Made by a program: the position numbers and the translations under genes. Below, in pieces: positions 37,695 through 48,520 of a stretch of DNA of 64,000 nt. The notes beneath the pieces were generated by a model. The model saw only the letters and a list, made by a program, of their open reading frames with translations, was not told where the DNA came from and did no database searches. Positions within the stretch are counted from its first letter, which is position 1. Each line of letters starts with the position of its first letter. This stretch comes from Metallosphaera hakonensis JCM 8857 = DSM 7519 (GTDB lineage Archaea > Thermoproteota > Thermoprotei_A > Sulfolobales > Sulfolobaceae): contig NZ_CP029287.2 in assembly GCF_003201675.2 (NCBI RefSeq), positions 2,344,001 through 2,408,000 on the forward strand. Reading direction: 5' to 3'.

Positions 37695-39660
37695 AGAAGG
37701 AGAAGTATTTTTCCGCTGACCTCCTACATACGGCAATAACGTTACTTTTTAGGAAGTCCTTTAGTTCCTTCCTTATTCCATAATAGGCTATTGTGATCTT
37801 TGGGTCCACAGTAATACCATCAATGGTTACCTCCGGTTGGACAAGGAAAATTATTGAGTTGTTCTTATCGTTCGCGCTGGACTGAACCGTCAACCTGAAA
37901 TCCGAACTGTCAAAGGAGATATTGGATAGCGTGGACTTCATATCCTCAATCCTATCTTCCGTGAAAATCACCATGAAATACCTAAGTAGGTCCTTCCTAA
38001 CCAATTTGTATTGCTTCATTCCTCCAAGGGAGATTAAGTCCTGATCTCGACTGCAGATTTTCCTACATCTTTCACCGTAACATAGGGTGCAATATTTAGA
38101 TAACAATATCTTTGCAATGAGATCTCCCATCTTCTCCGGATCGTAGTAGTAGAGTAGTTCGCCCTCAGATATTGCCCTGTCTATGAAGTCAGCGAAGGGG
38201 GTATCTCGCTCATTGGAGTGGAGCAGATCCAACACTGTTTTCCCCTTTATCAACAGGTAGTCCTTCAGTTGATAATCACTCTCCAGTAACTTCATGAGTG
38301 GCACCACACCGTGATTGGCCTTGACTTGATCTACCACAAGAGACGTAGTTCCCTTACCTGTCTTCTTCTCAAGGATATAACTTACGTCCACTCCCTCCCT
38401 ATGCAAGGCCCTCAAAGCCTCATCCAGATTGTCGTATTCCTGGGTCTTGGGCGTCAAGGTGACCACTAGGTATTTTATATTAGTGTCCTCGGTTTTCCTG
38501 ATAAGTCTGCCAAGCCTCTGATAAAACTTGAGGGGATCTTTAGGGACATCAGCCATGATCAGCAATCTGGCCTCAGGTATGTCCACCCCCTCTTCACCTA
38601 CGTGTGTAGATATTATTACGTCCACCAATCCCTTCTTGGAATCGGCAATGATCTGTAACCTCTCCTCTTTGGTTAACTCCCCGGTTAAAGTCCTCACTCG
38701 CGTAACTCCCATATTGTGGAGAACGATCTCGAACTCGTGGGCAGTGGCCCTTCTGGATGTGAAAATAAGAACAGGATTGTATTCCTCCACTCCGTATGCC
38801 TCCAGAATCTCCTTCAAGGTTCTAGCTTTATGTCCCAGGCCCTCCGAAGAGCATAGAGACCTTACTATGCCATCCTCTACTACCTTTTCCCTAAGGTTCT
38901 CCAGGCTCTCACAGAACGCGGTTTTCCCGTGACTATAGAGGGAATATCTCAGGTAGCTTATGGTTCTCTCGTCTCCCTTAATCTTTCCCTTGAGGAGAGC
39001 GTTATACACCATGTTCTCACTGCCGTCCATCTCTGAGTCAAAGACGTCAGCTATCGCCTTTGGGAGAGCGAAAGAGGGATCGATCTCAGAGAGTCTTCTG
39101 AAGTCGTAGGCTAGGAGGCTTGGCGTCCCGAAGGTCTCGGCTAACTTAGTATCGATTCCATATCTCTTCTTACTGGGAAGGAGTGCAGTGAATCCCACTA
39201 TTATTTTAGGTCTTAGAGAGAGTAGATTCGAGACGTATCTCGGATCACCGAAGGCATGATGGACCTCGTCCACTATCACAGCGTCAACGTCTGGTCTGCA
39301 TTTAGTTGATGTGAACGGGGTCGAAACCACGATCGATTTCCCGTCCTCAAAGCTGAAACAGTTGCCCTCATACTCAACTCCGACGTCATCAAAAGCCTTA
39401 CTCCAGAAATTATGATACATCTGATCACACAGGAGTCTGGTAGGCTCCAGGACCAGAACTCTGAACCTTTTTCTCCTTAGATGTTCAGCCGTCATCAACT
39501 CAACAATGGTTTTCCCAGACCCTGTAGGCATGGAGACTACCAAAAACCTAACTTTCTCCATGGACTTCAGAATATCCTCGATGACCTTTTCCTGGTAAGG
39601 ATAGGGAGAAATTCCAAGGCTTTCCTTCAGTCTCCTTCCAAGTTCATCTGAAACGCTCAC
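37684..39660 (-). CDS. Superfamily 2 DNA/RNA helicase (Hef/XPB-like) with C-terminal Cys cluster
   Basis: The 658-residue protein has an SF2 core: YPYQEKVIEDIL, Walker A MPTGSGKT, VLVLEPTRLLCDQM, DEVHHAFGDP (motif II), VGFTALLPSKK (motif III), then FTSRRATAHEF, STHVGEEGVDIPEA and YQRLGRLIRK (motif VI). About residue 520 the four cysteines in CTLCYGERCRKIC may hold a zinc ion or an iron-sulphur cluster. The tail of ~130 residues is unassigned. Hef-like helicases remodel stalled forks, but the nuclease domain of Hef is absent, as in most crenarchaeal forms. It stands alone on its strand. Confidence 0.8.
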   Translation of the reverse strand: MSVSDELGRRLKESLGISPYPYQEKVIEDILKSMEKVRFLVVSMPTGSGKTIVELMTAEHLRRKRFRVLVLEPTRLLCDQMYHNFWSKAFDDVGVEYEGNCFSFEDGKSIVVSTPFTSTKCRPDVDAVIVDEVHHAFGDPRYVSNLLSLRPKIIVGFTALLPSKKRYGIDTKLAETFGTPSLLAYDFRRLSEIDPSFALPKAIADVFDSEMDGSENMVYNALLKGKIKGDERTISYLRYSLYSHGKTAFCESLENLREKVVEDGIVRSLCSSEGLGHKARTLKEILEAYGVEEYNPVLIFTSRRATAHEFEIVLHNMGVTRVRTLTGELTKEERLQIIADSKKGLVDVIISTHVGEEGVDIPEARLLIMADVPKDPLKFYQRLGRLIRKTEDTNIKYLVVTLTPKTQEYDNLDEALRALHREGVDVSYILEKKTGKGTTSLVVDQVKANHGVVPLMKLLESDYQLKDYLLIKGKTVLDLLHSNERDTPFADFIDRAISEGELLYYYDPEKMGDLIAKILLSKYCTLCYGERCRKICSRDQDLISLGGMKQYKLVRKDLLRYFMVIFTEDRIEDMKSTLSNISFDSSDFRLTVQSSANDKNNSIIFLVQPEVTIDGITVDPKITIAYYGIRKELKDFLKSNVIAVCRRSAEKYFSFFTS

Positions 39661-40943
<1,283 letters not shown>

Positions 40944-41532
40944 ATGGCGCGGACTTTAAGAGGAGTCCCAGACTTGATGTACTACCCTCTTCCCCCAAGG
41001 GAGGATATGCCGTGGAGGGAAAAATGGTTAACGGAGATCAAGCCCGTGCTGGACGCCATGGATTTGGAGAGGTTTCTGGGAGAGGGGGCGCTGGTTTACC
41101 TGAAGTTGTTAATCGTCATGGTGCTCTACTCCTGTTCCTATAGGGACGCGGTGAAAATGGTCAACGTGAACGTGGTCGTGGCATGGTTCGTGGGGAGGAA
41201 GGTGGGTAAGAGCACGTTGCACGACTTCGTGGGCAGGTTGTACGGGGCGAGGAAGAAGTTGTTGGAGATCTCCTTCAAGCTTGAGGAGAAGTGCCTACCC
41301 AGTTACCTCCCTGCGAGCGCGCACCTCGTGGACTTCACGGCGTGGCTCGTGGACTCCTTCCTCCTGGACTTACCTCCTGGAAAGAGGAGCGTGGAGACCT
41401 TTGCGGAGAAGGCGGAGCTGGAGAGGAGGGAAGGTAACCTGGAGAGGGCCAGGAAGCTGCTCTCCCTGGGGAGAACCAAGAGGAGGTTCCAGGGAAGGTG
41501 GACCAAGAAGAGGAGAGTACCCGAGAAAAATG
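40944..41532 (+). pseudogene. IS5-like transposase, 5' half, interrupted
   Basis: The ~196 residues (MARTLRGVPDLMYYPLPPRE onward) are the N-terminal half of an IS5-family-like DDE transposase, with the first Asp probably in AHLVDFTAWLVDSF. The frame runs into the IS256-family element after KRRVPEK. The rest resumes at 42817. High G+C matches the other recent IS genes in the window. Confidence 0.75.
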
Positions 41533-42816
41533 TGTACAATGACTTATAAACCTTCATCTCACTCGCCTCCATTGAACTGCACCTCGAAGATCTGCCTGAG
41601 CCTATAGCTGTGTGACTTCACTGCAGAGTTCACGTGCTTCTCCCAGTGCTCCTCCAGGTTCGACGCTATGACGAAGAGAGTAGTGTCCAGCGACTCCTGC
41701 GAGGAGAAGTAGCTCAAGGACCTCTCGTTCCTGGCGACGTAGGAGAAGAACGACTCACAACTGTTGTTGGTGTAGATTGAGGTCCTAACTTCCCTGGGGT
41801 AGTTCAGGAAGGCCACATAGTTCTCAGCTCTCTCCGCTATGTACTTGCCGTAACTTGCTCTCCTCTTGGAGACGAACTCGGAGATCTCCCCCACGACCTT
41901 CCTACCACATTCCGCGTCCCTGCAGGTCTTGAGATCCTTCATGTGCTCCTTGATGGAGCTCGCGTCCTCCTTGGGTAGGTTCCTATACAGGTCCCTCTCA
42001 AAGTGCACTAGGCAGAGCTGATGCCTTGAGGAGGGGAAGTACTTGGAGATCAGCTCGTGGAGTCCCCTGAAGTCGTCCGTGACGAAGAGGGAAACGCGGG
42101 AGAGGCCTCTCTCCACGAGGTTCTGCAAAACCTCGTTCCATCCCTTGAGGTCCTCCGCTCCCTCCCTCACGGTCAGGTTCAGCACGGTCTTCCTTCCCTC
42201 GAAGTCCACCCCCAGCACCAAGTAGACCGAGTACGTAACTATCTTTCCCGCTTCGTTTCTGACCTTCGCGTGATACACGTCCATGAACGCGGCGAAGGTC
42301 TCCTCCCCTATCTCCCTGGTCCTATAGTCCTTCATGAACTGCGCCATCCTAGATGCTATCTGGTCCACCGCGGTCCCCGTCACTCCAGCCTCCCTTAGCA
42401 CTTCCCTCACTTCCTCCTTGGAGTATCCCTTCGCCAGGAGCTTGATCACGAGCTCGTCGTATTCCCCCGACCTCCGCCACGCGTCTGGGAGTATCGACGA
42501 CCTGAACTGGCCCTTCCTGTCCCTTGGAACTTGTAGGTTCAAGCTCATGCCCAACACGTTGAACTGCCTGTCGTAGTACCCGTTGCCGTAGTTCCTCTCT
42601 CCGCTCTCCCTCTGCGACTTGAGGAACTGATCCCTCTCCGCCTTCATGACCTCCTGGATCGCGTCCTCCACCAACTTCTTCAGGCTGTCCTTTACTCCAC
42701 TCTCCTGGAACTCGCTGAGCATGCTCTCAACTGACGCGTTCATGGTATCATCCTCTCTTTTTCTCCCTTTAATATTACTCTTCATTTTTTACCACCTTTC
42801 CAACCATTTTTGTACA
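41533..42816 (-). mobile_element. IS256-family insertion sequence inside an IS5-like transposase gene
   Basis: The element is bounded by short inverted repeats TGTACAA (41533-41539) and TTGTACA (42810-42816) and carries one intact transposase. It splits the IS5-like gene, whose halves flank it. I could not find a clean target-site duplication: the bases outside the ends are AAAAATG and CCATGTT. Confidence 0.65.
41559..42785 (-). CDS. IS256 (Mutator)-family transposase
   Basis: This 408-residue transposase has the Mutator-type DDE set: D169 in AFMDVYHAKVR, D237/D238 in FVTDDFRGLHE and E344 in YTNNSCESFF, with the C-x-x-H element CLVHFERDLYRNLP between. A second ATG at 42743 (MNASVESML) may be the real start. 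The frame is complete, so the element may be active. Its insertion is younger than the IS5-like gene it interrupts. Confidence 0.9.
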   Translation of the reverse strand: MKSNIKGRKREDDTMNASVESMLSEFQESGVKDSLKKLVEDAIQEVMKAERDQFLKSQRESGERNYGNGYYDRQFNVLGMSLNLQVPRDRKGQFRSSILPDAWRRSGEYDELVIKLLAKGYSKEEVREVLREAGVTGTAVDQIASRMAQFMKDYRTREIGEETFAAFMDVYHAKVRNEAGKIVTYSVYLVLGVDFEGRKTVLNLTVREGAEDLKGWNEVLQNLVERGLSRVSLFVTDDFRGLHELISKYFPSSRHQLCLVHFERDLYRNLPKEDASSIKEHMKDLKTCRDAECGRKVVGEISEFVSKRRASYGKYIAERAENYVAFLNYPREVRTSIYTNNSCESFFSYVARNERSLSYFSSQESLDTTLFVIASNLEEHWEKHVNSAVKSHSYRLRQIFEVQFNGGE

Positions 42817-43213
42817 CCATGTTTTGGGGTACCCCCAGAAGAGAGGTGTCTCGCACTACGGGCTCAAGGCAATGGCCGTGATCTCCGCCTCCCTCTTCGT
42901 GAGGTCCATCACGGTGAAGCTGGCCAACTTCTCGGACAAGAGGTTCAAGTCACCGCTCAAGGGGATTAAGATCGCGGACAGGGGATTCTCGCCCTCCCCG
43001 ACACAGCTCATCGCGCGGGAGAAGCCCTTCACTACCCTGAGGGCCCACGTGGAGTTCTTCGGCACCTACCTGGACGCGTTCTGGAGGCCCTACGGGACCA
43101 CGACCTGGAGGAACGACGTCTTCCTTCACGTCCTGGGAGTGATCTACAACATCAAGATGTTCCTCGCTATCCAACGGAGAACTCCTCCAGGACGTAGAGT
43201 CCTTCAGCTCTGA
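42817..43213 (+). pseudogene. IS5-like transposase, 3' half
   Basis: GYPQKRGVSHYGLKAMAV begins the continuation, with the second Asp in IKIADRGF and the C-terminal helix HVEFFGTYLDAFWRP, TWRNDVFLHVLGVIYNIKMF. It joins the 5' half at 40944-41532 if the IS256-family element is removed, though the exact junction residues are uncertain. Confidence 0.7.
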
Positions 43214-43359
43214 GACGCGTCCCCACGCGATCAGGCAACACTATGCGCGATAGATAAATCCTCTCGTCTTGATATTTTTCCATGATAAAGTTTTTCTCGA
43301 TGATCCAGGTTTCACCCTTCTGGCAATATTAATATTTATCATTCTGTTTATCTATTCGT

Positions 43360-44445
43360 TCAGATAATTACATTCCGGACACTCTCACGATCGTTCTCAT
43401 AACCGCATGAAGGACAAGAAAAATACCTATGAGAGACCTCCTTCATCCTTTTACCACATCTAGGGCAGGAAACGGAAGAGTACTTTGGATTAACAAACTC
43501 AACTAGAACACCGTGTTTCTTAGCTTGCCACTCAATCCAATACTGAACCCTACGATACTGCATCAAGTAGAGTTTGTCACGAAACTCCTTAGGGAGTTTA
43601 TTCACGTTCTTGATGAGGTTCTTGAGACCCTCGAGCTTGATTACTTTTGCACCCATCCTCTCGGCCTCTTCGACGACCCACTTCCCGACCTTTCTGGCGA
43701 AGTCCTCCATAATACGCCTAGCCTTTTGATGGAGGGAGTGGATCCTATTCACTATCCTCCTATTCTCTCTCCACCTTCTTGAGTATTTCACCTGAAGATT
43801 TTCAGCTAAAGACTTCCAGTGGTGGACTTCCTCAATGCGGGTCGGGATCCTGACGTAGTCTTTATCGTCCTTCCCTACTACGACCTCGCTCATATTGATG
43901 TCCACAGCGACGCCGGACTTAGCTTCGACTTTCTCCAACGGTCTCTCAAAAACGACCTTGAGGAAAGCCTTCCCATCCTTTACTACCAACCTAGCCTCCT
44001 TCATCTTCCAGCTCATGTAGTCCTTCAAGTTTCTAGGATAACCTAGAATTTGAAGCTCGCCAACCCCAGCAACCCTAACAATCATGTTATCTAAGTCCAC
44101 ATTATAACTTGCTTTAGGAGTTAGCCATACAGTGGGCTTGTATACCCTAGGAAACCTACCCTTTTTAGGATTATTGTACCAACCCTTGTACGTCGCGAGG
44201 GCATCCCTATAACAGTCCTCAGCAATTCTTGGTGGTAGATTATATTCCTCCCTTAACCTCGTGTATAATTCCTCGTGTATTCTTCCCAATACTCCCTTTT
44301 CATTGGGATTTGGAACATTCTCTTTCAACCAGAATAGGGTGAAATGCAGTGCTTTAACATAGTTATTTACGAGGGTTAGGAGGGAATCGGATAGGGCGAT
44401 CTTCATAGAAACGGTAGCTCTGATCGCTTCACCCCTCCTAGCCAT
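43360..44445 (-). CDS. tnpB: TnpB, RNA-guided nuclease of an IS200/IS605-type element
   Basis: A compact 361-residue TnpB. The RuvC acids are D182 in [14 protein letters not shown]272 in [10 protein letters not shown] and D352 in ENDRESVRN. The zinc finger has C327, C330, C344 and C347 ([18 protein letters not shown]). TnpB cuts DNA next to a short TAM, guided by an omega-RNA transcribed from the 3' end of the gene and right end of the element; here this would lie on the minus strand around 43240-43450. No tnpA transposase is adjacent, so it is an IS1341-type single-gene element. All catalytic residues are present. Confidence 0.9.
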   Translation of the reverse strand: MARRGEAIRATVSMKIALSDSLLTLVNNYVKALHFTLFWLKENVPNPNEKGVLGRIHEELYTRLREEYNLPPRIAEDCYRDALATYKGWYNNPKKGRFPRVYKPTVWLTPKASYNVDLDNMIVRVAGVGELQILGYPRNLKDYMSWKMKEARLVVKDGKAFLKVVFERPLEKVEAKSGVAVDINMSEVVVGKDDKDYVRIPTRIEEVHHWKSLAENLQVKYSRRWRENRRIVNRIHSLHQKARRIMEDFARKVGKWVVEEAERMGAKVIKLEGLKNLIKNVNKLPKEFRDKLYLMQYRRVQYWIEWQAKKHGVLVEFVNPKYSSVSCPRCGKRMKEVSHRYFSCPSCGYENDRESVRNVII

Positions 44446-44483
44446 CAGAGAAAACTAGGAAAAGACGTATTTAAATTTCCATC

Positions 44484-44521
44484 CCCGCCCCTAGGCGAGG
44501 CTTTCATCCTTTTGTAAAAGG
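44484..44521 (-). other. Left-end hairpins of the tnpB element
   Basis: CGCCCCTAGGCG (44486-44497) and CCTTTTGTAAAAGG (44508-44521) are two small perfect stems just upstream of the tnpB start. IS200/605 elements use such hairpins as transposase recognition sites. The resemblance is structural only. Confidence 0.4.
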
Positions 44522-44569
44522 TGAATGTCCACTTGTGGAAACTCCTGCTGTTTCTGAGAGGTAGACCTA

Positions 44570-44880
44570 TCTCTCGCCTATTATCTTGATGATCACATTG
44601 TACTTCATCAGCTCATCTGCCTAACTCCAAGTATCCACATAGCTTCTAATACCTTCGTATACAGGGAAGCTTTATCCAGGAAAAGACTGTGTCGAGGGTC
44701 TGTGTCGAGGATGACATTCAGAATACGGGGAAACGACTCTCATATTGGAACGTTGGCGTAAGTCCTCAATACCTTTTTCCTAACTTTCTTGTGGTAATGG
44801 GAAGCGTCGTCTGAGAAACGCTTATTACCCTCTATATAGAGGTAGGTCTGCCTATTCCAGTAGTTGTAATTCACCAAGTG
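44570..44880 (-). pseudogene. Decayed DDE transposase fragment
   Basis: On the minus strand three open stretches separated by stops read like one transposase: NYNYWNRQTYLYIEGNKRFS then DDASHYHKKVRKKVLRTYAN, RILNVILDTDPRHSLFLDKA followed by SLYTKVLEAMWILGVRQ, and MKYNVIIKIIGER. Their order and style fit a DDE transposase. Stops and a short CTGTGTCGAGG duplication (44685-44710) show decay. No family is assigned. Confidence 0.4.
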
Positions 44881-45058
44881 CTACCACATGAGGGAAAATC
44901 GTATGCCTTATCGGTAAAGAGCGCAATTTGTAACCCAGTGGTGGCACCGTGTTGCTATTCAAAGGTAATACTCGTAATAGAAATATAAATAACATATCAC
45001 GGATATTATGTATTGAGTTATTAGTAAATTTTATTAAGGCTATTATCAAATTTTTTCT

Positions 45059-45538
45059 GTGTTCGCCGGGTTCACCTCAGAGGTTAGCGTGGGGTATTTA
45101 GTGATTCTGGCCATACTGATTTTCTTAAGTATGCTGAGATCGATAAGGGGGAGGAAGTATAAGCCTGGAAGAGTCCTTTTCCGGCCTCTTCTATATCTCG
45201 CCTTAGGAACTCTGGTGGTCATAGGCGACCAATCCATCTTACCGTTGATACTGTTGTCTACAATAGCCGGTATTGTTGTTGGTCTGAGATTTGGAAGTGG
45301 AGCGACCCTCTTCTTCAACACTGGCGTTCTTTATTATAAGAGGTCAATCACGCTGTATTTGATTTGGCTAGTCTTGTTTCTCGTGAGGGTAGGTGTGGAA
45401 ATAGCCCTCCCATTGAACCAATCTGGAGTAACCTTAGTGGATTCCCTACTGATGTTCTCTGGAGGTCTATTGGTAGGAGAAGCTTATCACCTGATCAAGA
45501 AGGCCAGCACATATCAATATAGAGGTCAAAACCTCTGA
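45059..45538 (+). CDS. Membrane protein, CcdC/DUF1453-like
   Basis: The 159-residue protein has four to five hydrophobic helices (VGYLVILAILIFLSMLRSI, LFRPLLYLALGTLVVIG, LPLILLSTIAGIVVGLRFG, LYLIWLVLFLVRVGVEIAL, LLMFSGGLLVGEAYHLI). The RGRKY loop after helix 1 and the G-x-x-x-G-x-R-F-G helix resemble DUF1453/CcdC-type proteins of unknown role. The first codon in this frame is TTG or GTG rather than ATG. It lies within repeat-rich DNA but looks intact. Confidence 0.6.
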   Translation: MFAGFTSEVSVGYLVILAILIFLSMLRSIRGRKYKPGRVLFRPLLYLALGTLVVIGDQSILPLILLSTIAGIVVGLRFGSGATLFFNTGVLYYKRSITLYLIWLVLFLVRVGVEIALPLNQSGVTLVDSLLMFSGGLLVGEAYHLIKKASTYQYRGQNL

Positions 45539-45681
45539 TTGTAAGGGTCTCTCCTCAAGATCTCCTTAGTTTAGTCAGCAAACAGGATTTTAATGTAAAG
45601 TCCAGCACGACTCCCTTATTCAACGGCGTACATGCCTCGCTCAACTCACTGCCTGAGCCCTTCTTTGACGTAAGAGGCAAC

Positions 45682-45758
45682 GTTAGTATTTCTGACAAGT
45701 TCTCAGTTAGGGACAAGAGATGTCTAGGTCAAATATTTACTGGAACTACTAGTGAAAT
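45682..45758 (+). repeat. ~77-bp dispersed repeat, copy 2 of 3
   Basis: GTTAGTATTTCTGACAAGTT at its start and AAATATTTACTGGAACTACT near its end align with the copies at 1014 and 46554. It and the third copy flank the tnpB pseudogene as direct repeats. Confidence 0.6.
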
Positions 45759-45762
45759 ATTG

Positions 45763-45833
45763 GAGGCTTCCATGTATAGATGTGTAAGATACGTTATTTT
45801 AGGTGAAATACACAACTATAGCCGGTAGCCCCT
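45763..45833 (-). repeat. ACACATCTATATAGGG repeat, copy 3 of 4 (inverted)
   Basis: GAGGCTTCCATGTATAGATG followed by TGTAAGATACGTTATTTT is the inverted core. The following TATAGCCGGTAGCCCC matches the left part of copy 1 (11581-11601), so this copy and copy 1 are the longest. Confidence 0.55.
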
Positions 45834-45849
45834 GAAGCGGGAAGCCACA

Positions 45850-46520
45850 TCCTAAGGACAGGATAGTTCACTTATAGGACACTTACGACGGTGAGGAGTT
45901 CGTTACCGTGTCCCTTAAGGGGTTGTACAGCTTGAAGTACGGGTTGGGTTTGAAGAGGTGCAAGATACAATCTCTCGCCTCCAAAAGTGGGAGGAGGGGT
46001 TAAGGAGTTGATGAGGAAGTACTCCCATCGCGAGAGGAACCGCGTGATAGATTACGTTCATAAGTTCGTGAACGGACTCCTGTGAACGTACGCTATGACG
46101 ACGTTTGCCGTTGAGAAGTTGAACAAACAGTCCATGTTTGAAGAGGCCGGTAATTCCCTATCGAGGAAGATCTCTAGGACCATCTAGAGGACTATCCACC
46201 AGATCCTCAAGTACAAGGTCCCTCTTTACGGTTCCTTCGTTAAGGAGGTGAACCCGTACCTCACCTCCAAGTCTCCAGATGTGGACGAGTTTCCCGAAAG
46301 GTAGGCGGGACGTTCAAGTGTGGGTGGTGCGGGTTTACTATAGACAGATAACTCAACGCCTCCCTGAACATCTCAAGACGTGCGGGTTTCCCCACGTCCG
46401 CGAAATACCTCGGGCGTGGGTTGGGGTTACCCCGCTAAAGGGACGGAGAAGGAGGAACGGGGCAATATCCCTTGACTTTGGTGAAGTCCAATGGCTGAGG
46501 ATTGAGATGAAATATCATGA
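45850..46520 (+). pseudogene. Decayed tnpB of an IS200/IS605-type element
   Basis: Broken frames on the plus strand read VSLKGLYSLKYGLGLKRCK, LMRKYSHRERNRVIDYVHKF, TFAVEKLNKQSMFEEAGNSL and VPLYGSFVKEVNPYLTSKS, then the zinc-finger end FKCGWCGFTIDR, a stop, and LNASLNISRR. These are TnpB signatures, with the RuvC-III Asp in TIDR. Several stops and frameshifts make it non-functional. Its 3' part recurs inverted at 49690-49915. Confidence 0.7.
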
Positions 46521-46553
46521 AATCCTATGAAGCCCTAACCTCTACTAGTATAC

Positions 46554-46630
46554 GTTAATATTTCTGATAAGTTATTGATGTGGAACCAGGGATATTTAGG
46601 GTAAGTACTTATTGGAACCAATAGTAAGTT
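46554..46630 (+). repeat. ~77-bp dispersed repeat, copy 3 of 3
   Basis: GTTAATATTTCTGATAAGTT and TTATTGGAACCAATAGTAAG align with copies 1 and 2, with more substitutions. It lies just after the tnpB pseudogene. Confidence 0.5.
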
Positions 46631-46880
46631 CTAGAAATGCGTTCAAAGCTTGCCATGAATATGGGTATATTACCCATGTGAACCAGGGGAAGCCTTGACA
46701 CCGAAATTACGAGCCAGTGTAGAACCGTGATTTTGAACCTATTCACTAACATAACCCGTGCCTCAATGAGAGGTACGGGTCTGGGGTCAGTAAACATCGC
46801 AAATGGGAGATGAAGGTATTCCGTGAAGATGACTGGAAATTCAAAGCGCTGTCTCCAAAGGAGGTGTAGTCTAACTAAGT

Positions 46881-47063
46881 TCATAGAGGGCTATTGCAGT
46901 ACATACATGTTGTCCTAGATGCTGGGTTTGTCCTTGCACATTTGGGGCATATTTTGACTTGTAGAGCCCCAAATCTTGCCGGTAACGGAGATCCACATTT
47001 CCTACAATTTGTGAGGATATCTGGATTCATCTCCCCACAGTTCGGGCACTTCACTTTCCCCAT
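46881..47063 (-). CDS. Double zinc-ribbon protein
   Basis: The 60-residue protein has two CxxC...CxxC ribbons: CPNCGEMNPDILTNCRKC and ICPKCARTNPASRTTCMYC. Such small proteins often bind nucleic acid or act as adaptors, but no function can be named. The minus-strand gene has an AT-rich upstream region with a TATA-like stretch near 47095. The DNA between it and the third 77-bp repeat (46631-46880) has no credible gene. Confidence 0.7.
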   Translation of the reverse strand: MGKVKCPNCGEMNPDILTNCRKCGSPLPARFGALQVKICPKCARTNPASRTTCMYCNSPL

Positions 47064-47213
47064 AATTTATCTAACAAGATGGTCAAGAAATGGAAATTTA
47101 AGCTTTTCTATGCATGTCTAATAATATACTCGTTAGTAAGCAGTGGAATTTTCTCAGTATTGCCAGTTGTCCATTAACGTGGAGGAAGTTTCAATCTCTA
47201 ACTCTAGGCGATG

Positions 47214-48341
47214 TTAGGATTTAAGTTCCCTTAGTTTCAGGTACCAGAAGGAGGTTGCCAATCTGAGGATAGCTGAAGTTAGGAGAAGAACCTTTATGTC
47301 GGTTATTAACCCTAAGACCGAGACTAGTAGATTTAGAATATAACTTGATAGAACCGAACCTGAGAGAGCCCCAATACCCTGAACCACAGAGTAAAACCCA
47401 AGGGCTACTTTCATGTCCTCCTTCCTAGAGTTATCGTAGAGGTAGCTAATGTAAGCAGTGGATCCAACCATGCTGGTAAACCCTGCAACTACCTCGGCCA
47501 GGTAAATGTAATACACGTTGGGCGCTAGGGCATAGGATAACGGGAAAACCATTAGGAGTGCCCTACCTAGGAACATCGCCATTCTTCTGTTTTTAGTAAT
47601 TAGCACAGCTACCTTTCTCCTGAAGATTAGAGAAGAAATTCCTGCAATGAAGGATATAATCGCGATATTAATGTAATTCATATGAAATATATATATTTGA
47701 GCCAGTGGGAATAGAGGCCATGCGAAGGACCAAAAGAAAGTGAAAATAGTGGTTAACGAGAGAAAATTCCAAATTCCTCTGGGTAACCTGAACTCTCTCG
47801 CGGGATCCTCGTAATCCACGTCGGAATGTCTCAACACTAGGACTGTGAATAACGTAATGACCCCGCTCAATATGAATGGTATCTTTATGAGATTAGCTGA
47901 GGATCCCACAAATATACCTGCCCCTAATGTAGCAATTAATCCTCCTACATTGGCGTAGGCCGTGTACTGAGTCAAAACCTCTCCCCTAGAGGTCGAACTT
48001 AACTTTTCCATGATAAGATTCCAACCCATTATTGACATTCCCAGTCCCAACTCAGCCACGCAATACAGGAAGGTAAGATATGGTCCCGTAAAGGGAAGGA
48101 GGGAGAGGATTATCCAAGATAATCCCGAGACTACATTTCCCAGGTATAATAACGTCATCGCCCTTACCCTGGTTAAGGCTACCGTGAACTCGGAAACCGC
48201 TGTAAGAACGGTAGAGGCAGAGCTGATTACACCGAGGTATTCATTGACTATTCCTGACGAAGCGGCCGTGAAAGTTATGAAAGGTTGAGCTAGATCCGTG
48301 GCTATGCTCTTCAGGATCGCGTAAGTTCTTAGGGGTCTCAA
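47214..48341 (-). CDS. Major facilitator superfamily transporter
   Basis: A 375-residue protein with about twelve helices. It lacks the strong helix 2-3 motif but has RVRAMTLLYLGNVVSGLSW and SLIFRRKVAVLITKNRRMAMF loops, and a central charged loop (RHSDVDYEDPAREFRLPRG). The start is TTG. Family call is from overall hydrophobic pattern, and the substrate is unknown. It has no operon partner; the 95-bp palindrome copy 6 lies upstream. Confidence 0.7.
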   Translation of the reverse strand: MRPLRTYAILKSIATDLAQPFITFTAASSGIVNEYLGVISSASTVLTAVSEFTVALTRVRAMTLLYLGNVVSGLSWIILSLLPFTGPYLTFLYCVAELGLGMSIMGWNLIMEKLSSTSRGEVLTQYTAYANVGGLIATLGAGIFVGSSANLIKIPFILSGVITLFTVLVLRHSDVDYEDPAREFRLPRGIWNFLSLTTIFTFFWSFAWPLFPLAQIYIFHMNYINIAIISFIAGISSLIFRRKVAVLITKNRRMAMFLGRALLMVFPLSYALAPNVYYIYLAEVVAGFTSMVGSTAYISYLYDNSRKEDMKVALGFYSVVQGIGALSGSVLSSYILNLLVSVLGLITDIKVLLLTSAILRLATSFWYLKLRELKS

Positions 48342-48520
48342 GGTAACAAATCTATAGGTGATAGGGTATTAATTTTCTATTCTATTGATAAAGATTAAAA
48401 GGTGTGATTGAAAGTTGTTAAGTCAAAATTTTCAGGTAAAGTCATGTTCAAGAACGTTAAAAGTTGATGTCCTTTTCATGTGGTCTCAGAAAGACAGAGG
48501 GAAGACCAAGTATAGTTGTG

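Noticed and set aside
41533-42816. Target-site duplication of the IS256-family element
   Set aside because: Bases outside the TGTACAA ends (AAAAATG and CCATGTT) do not match, so no duplication is claimed.
46609-46884. 91-codon minus-strand frame
   Set aside because: No family features, overlaps the third 77-bp repeat, and lies in decayed element DNA.
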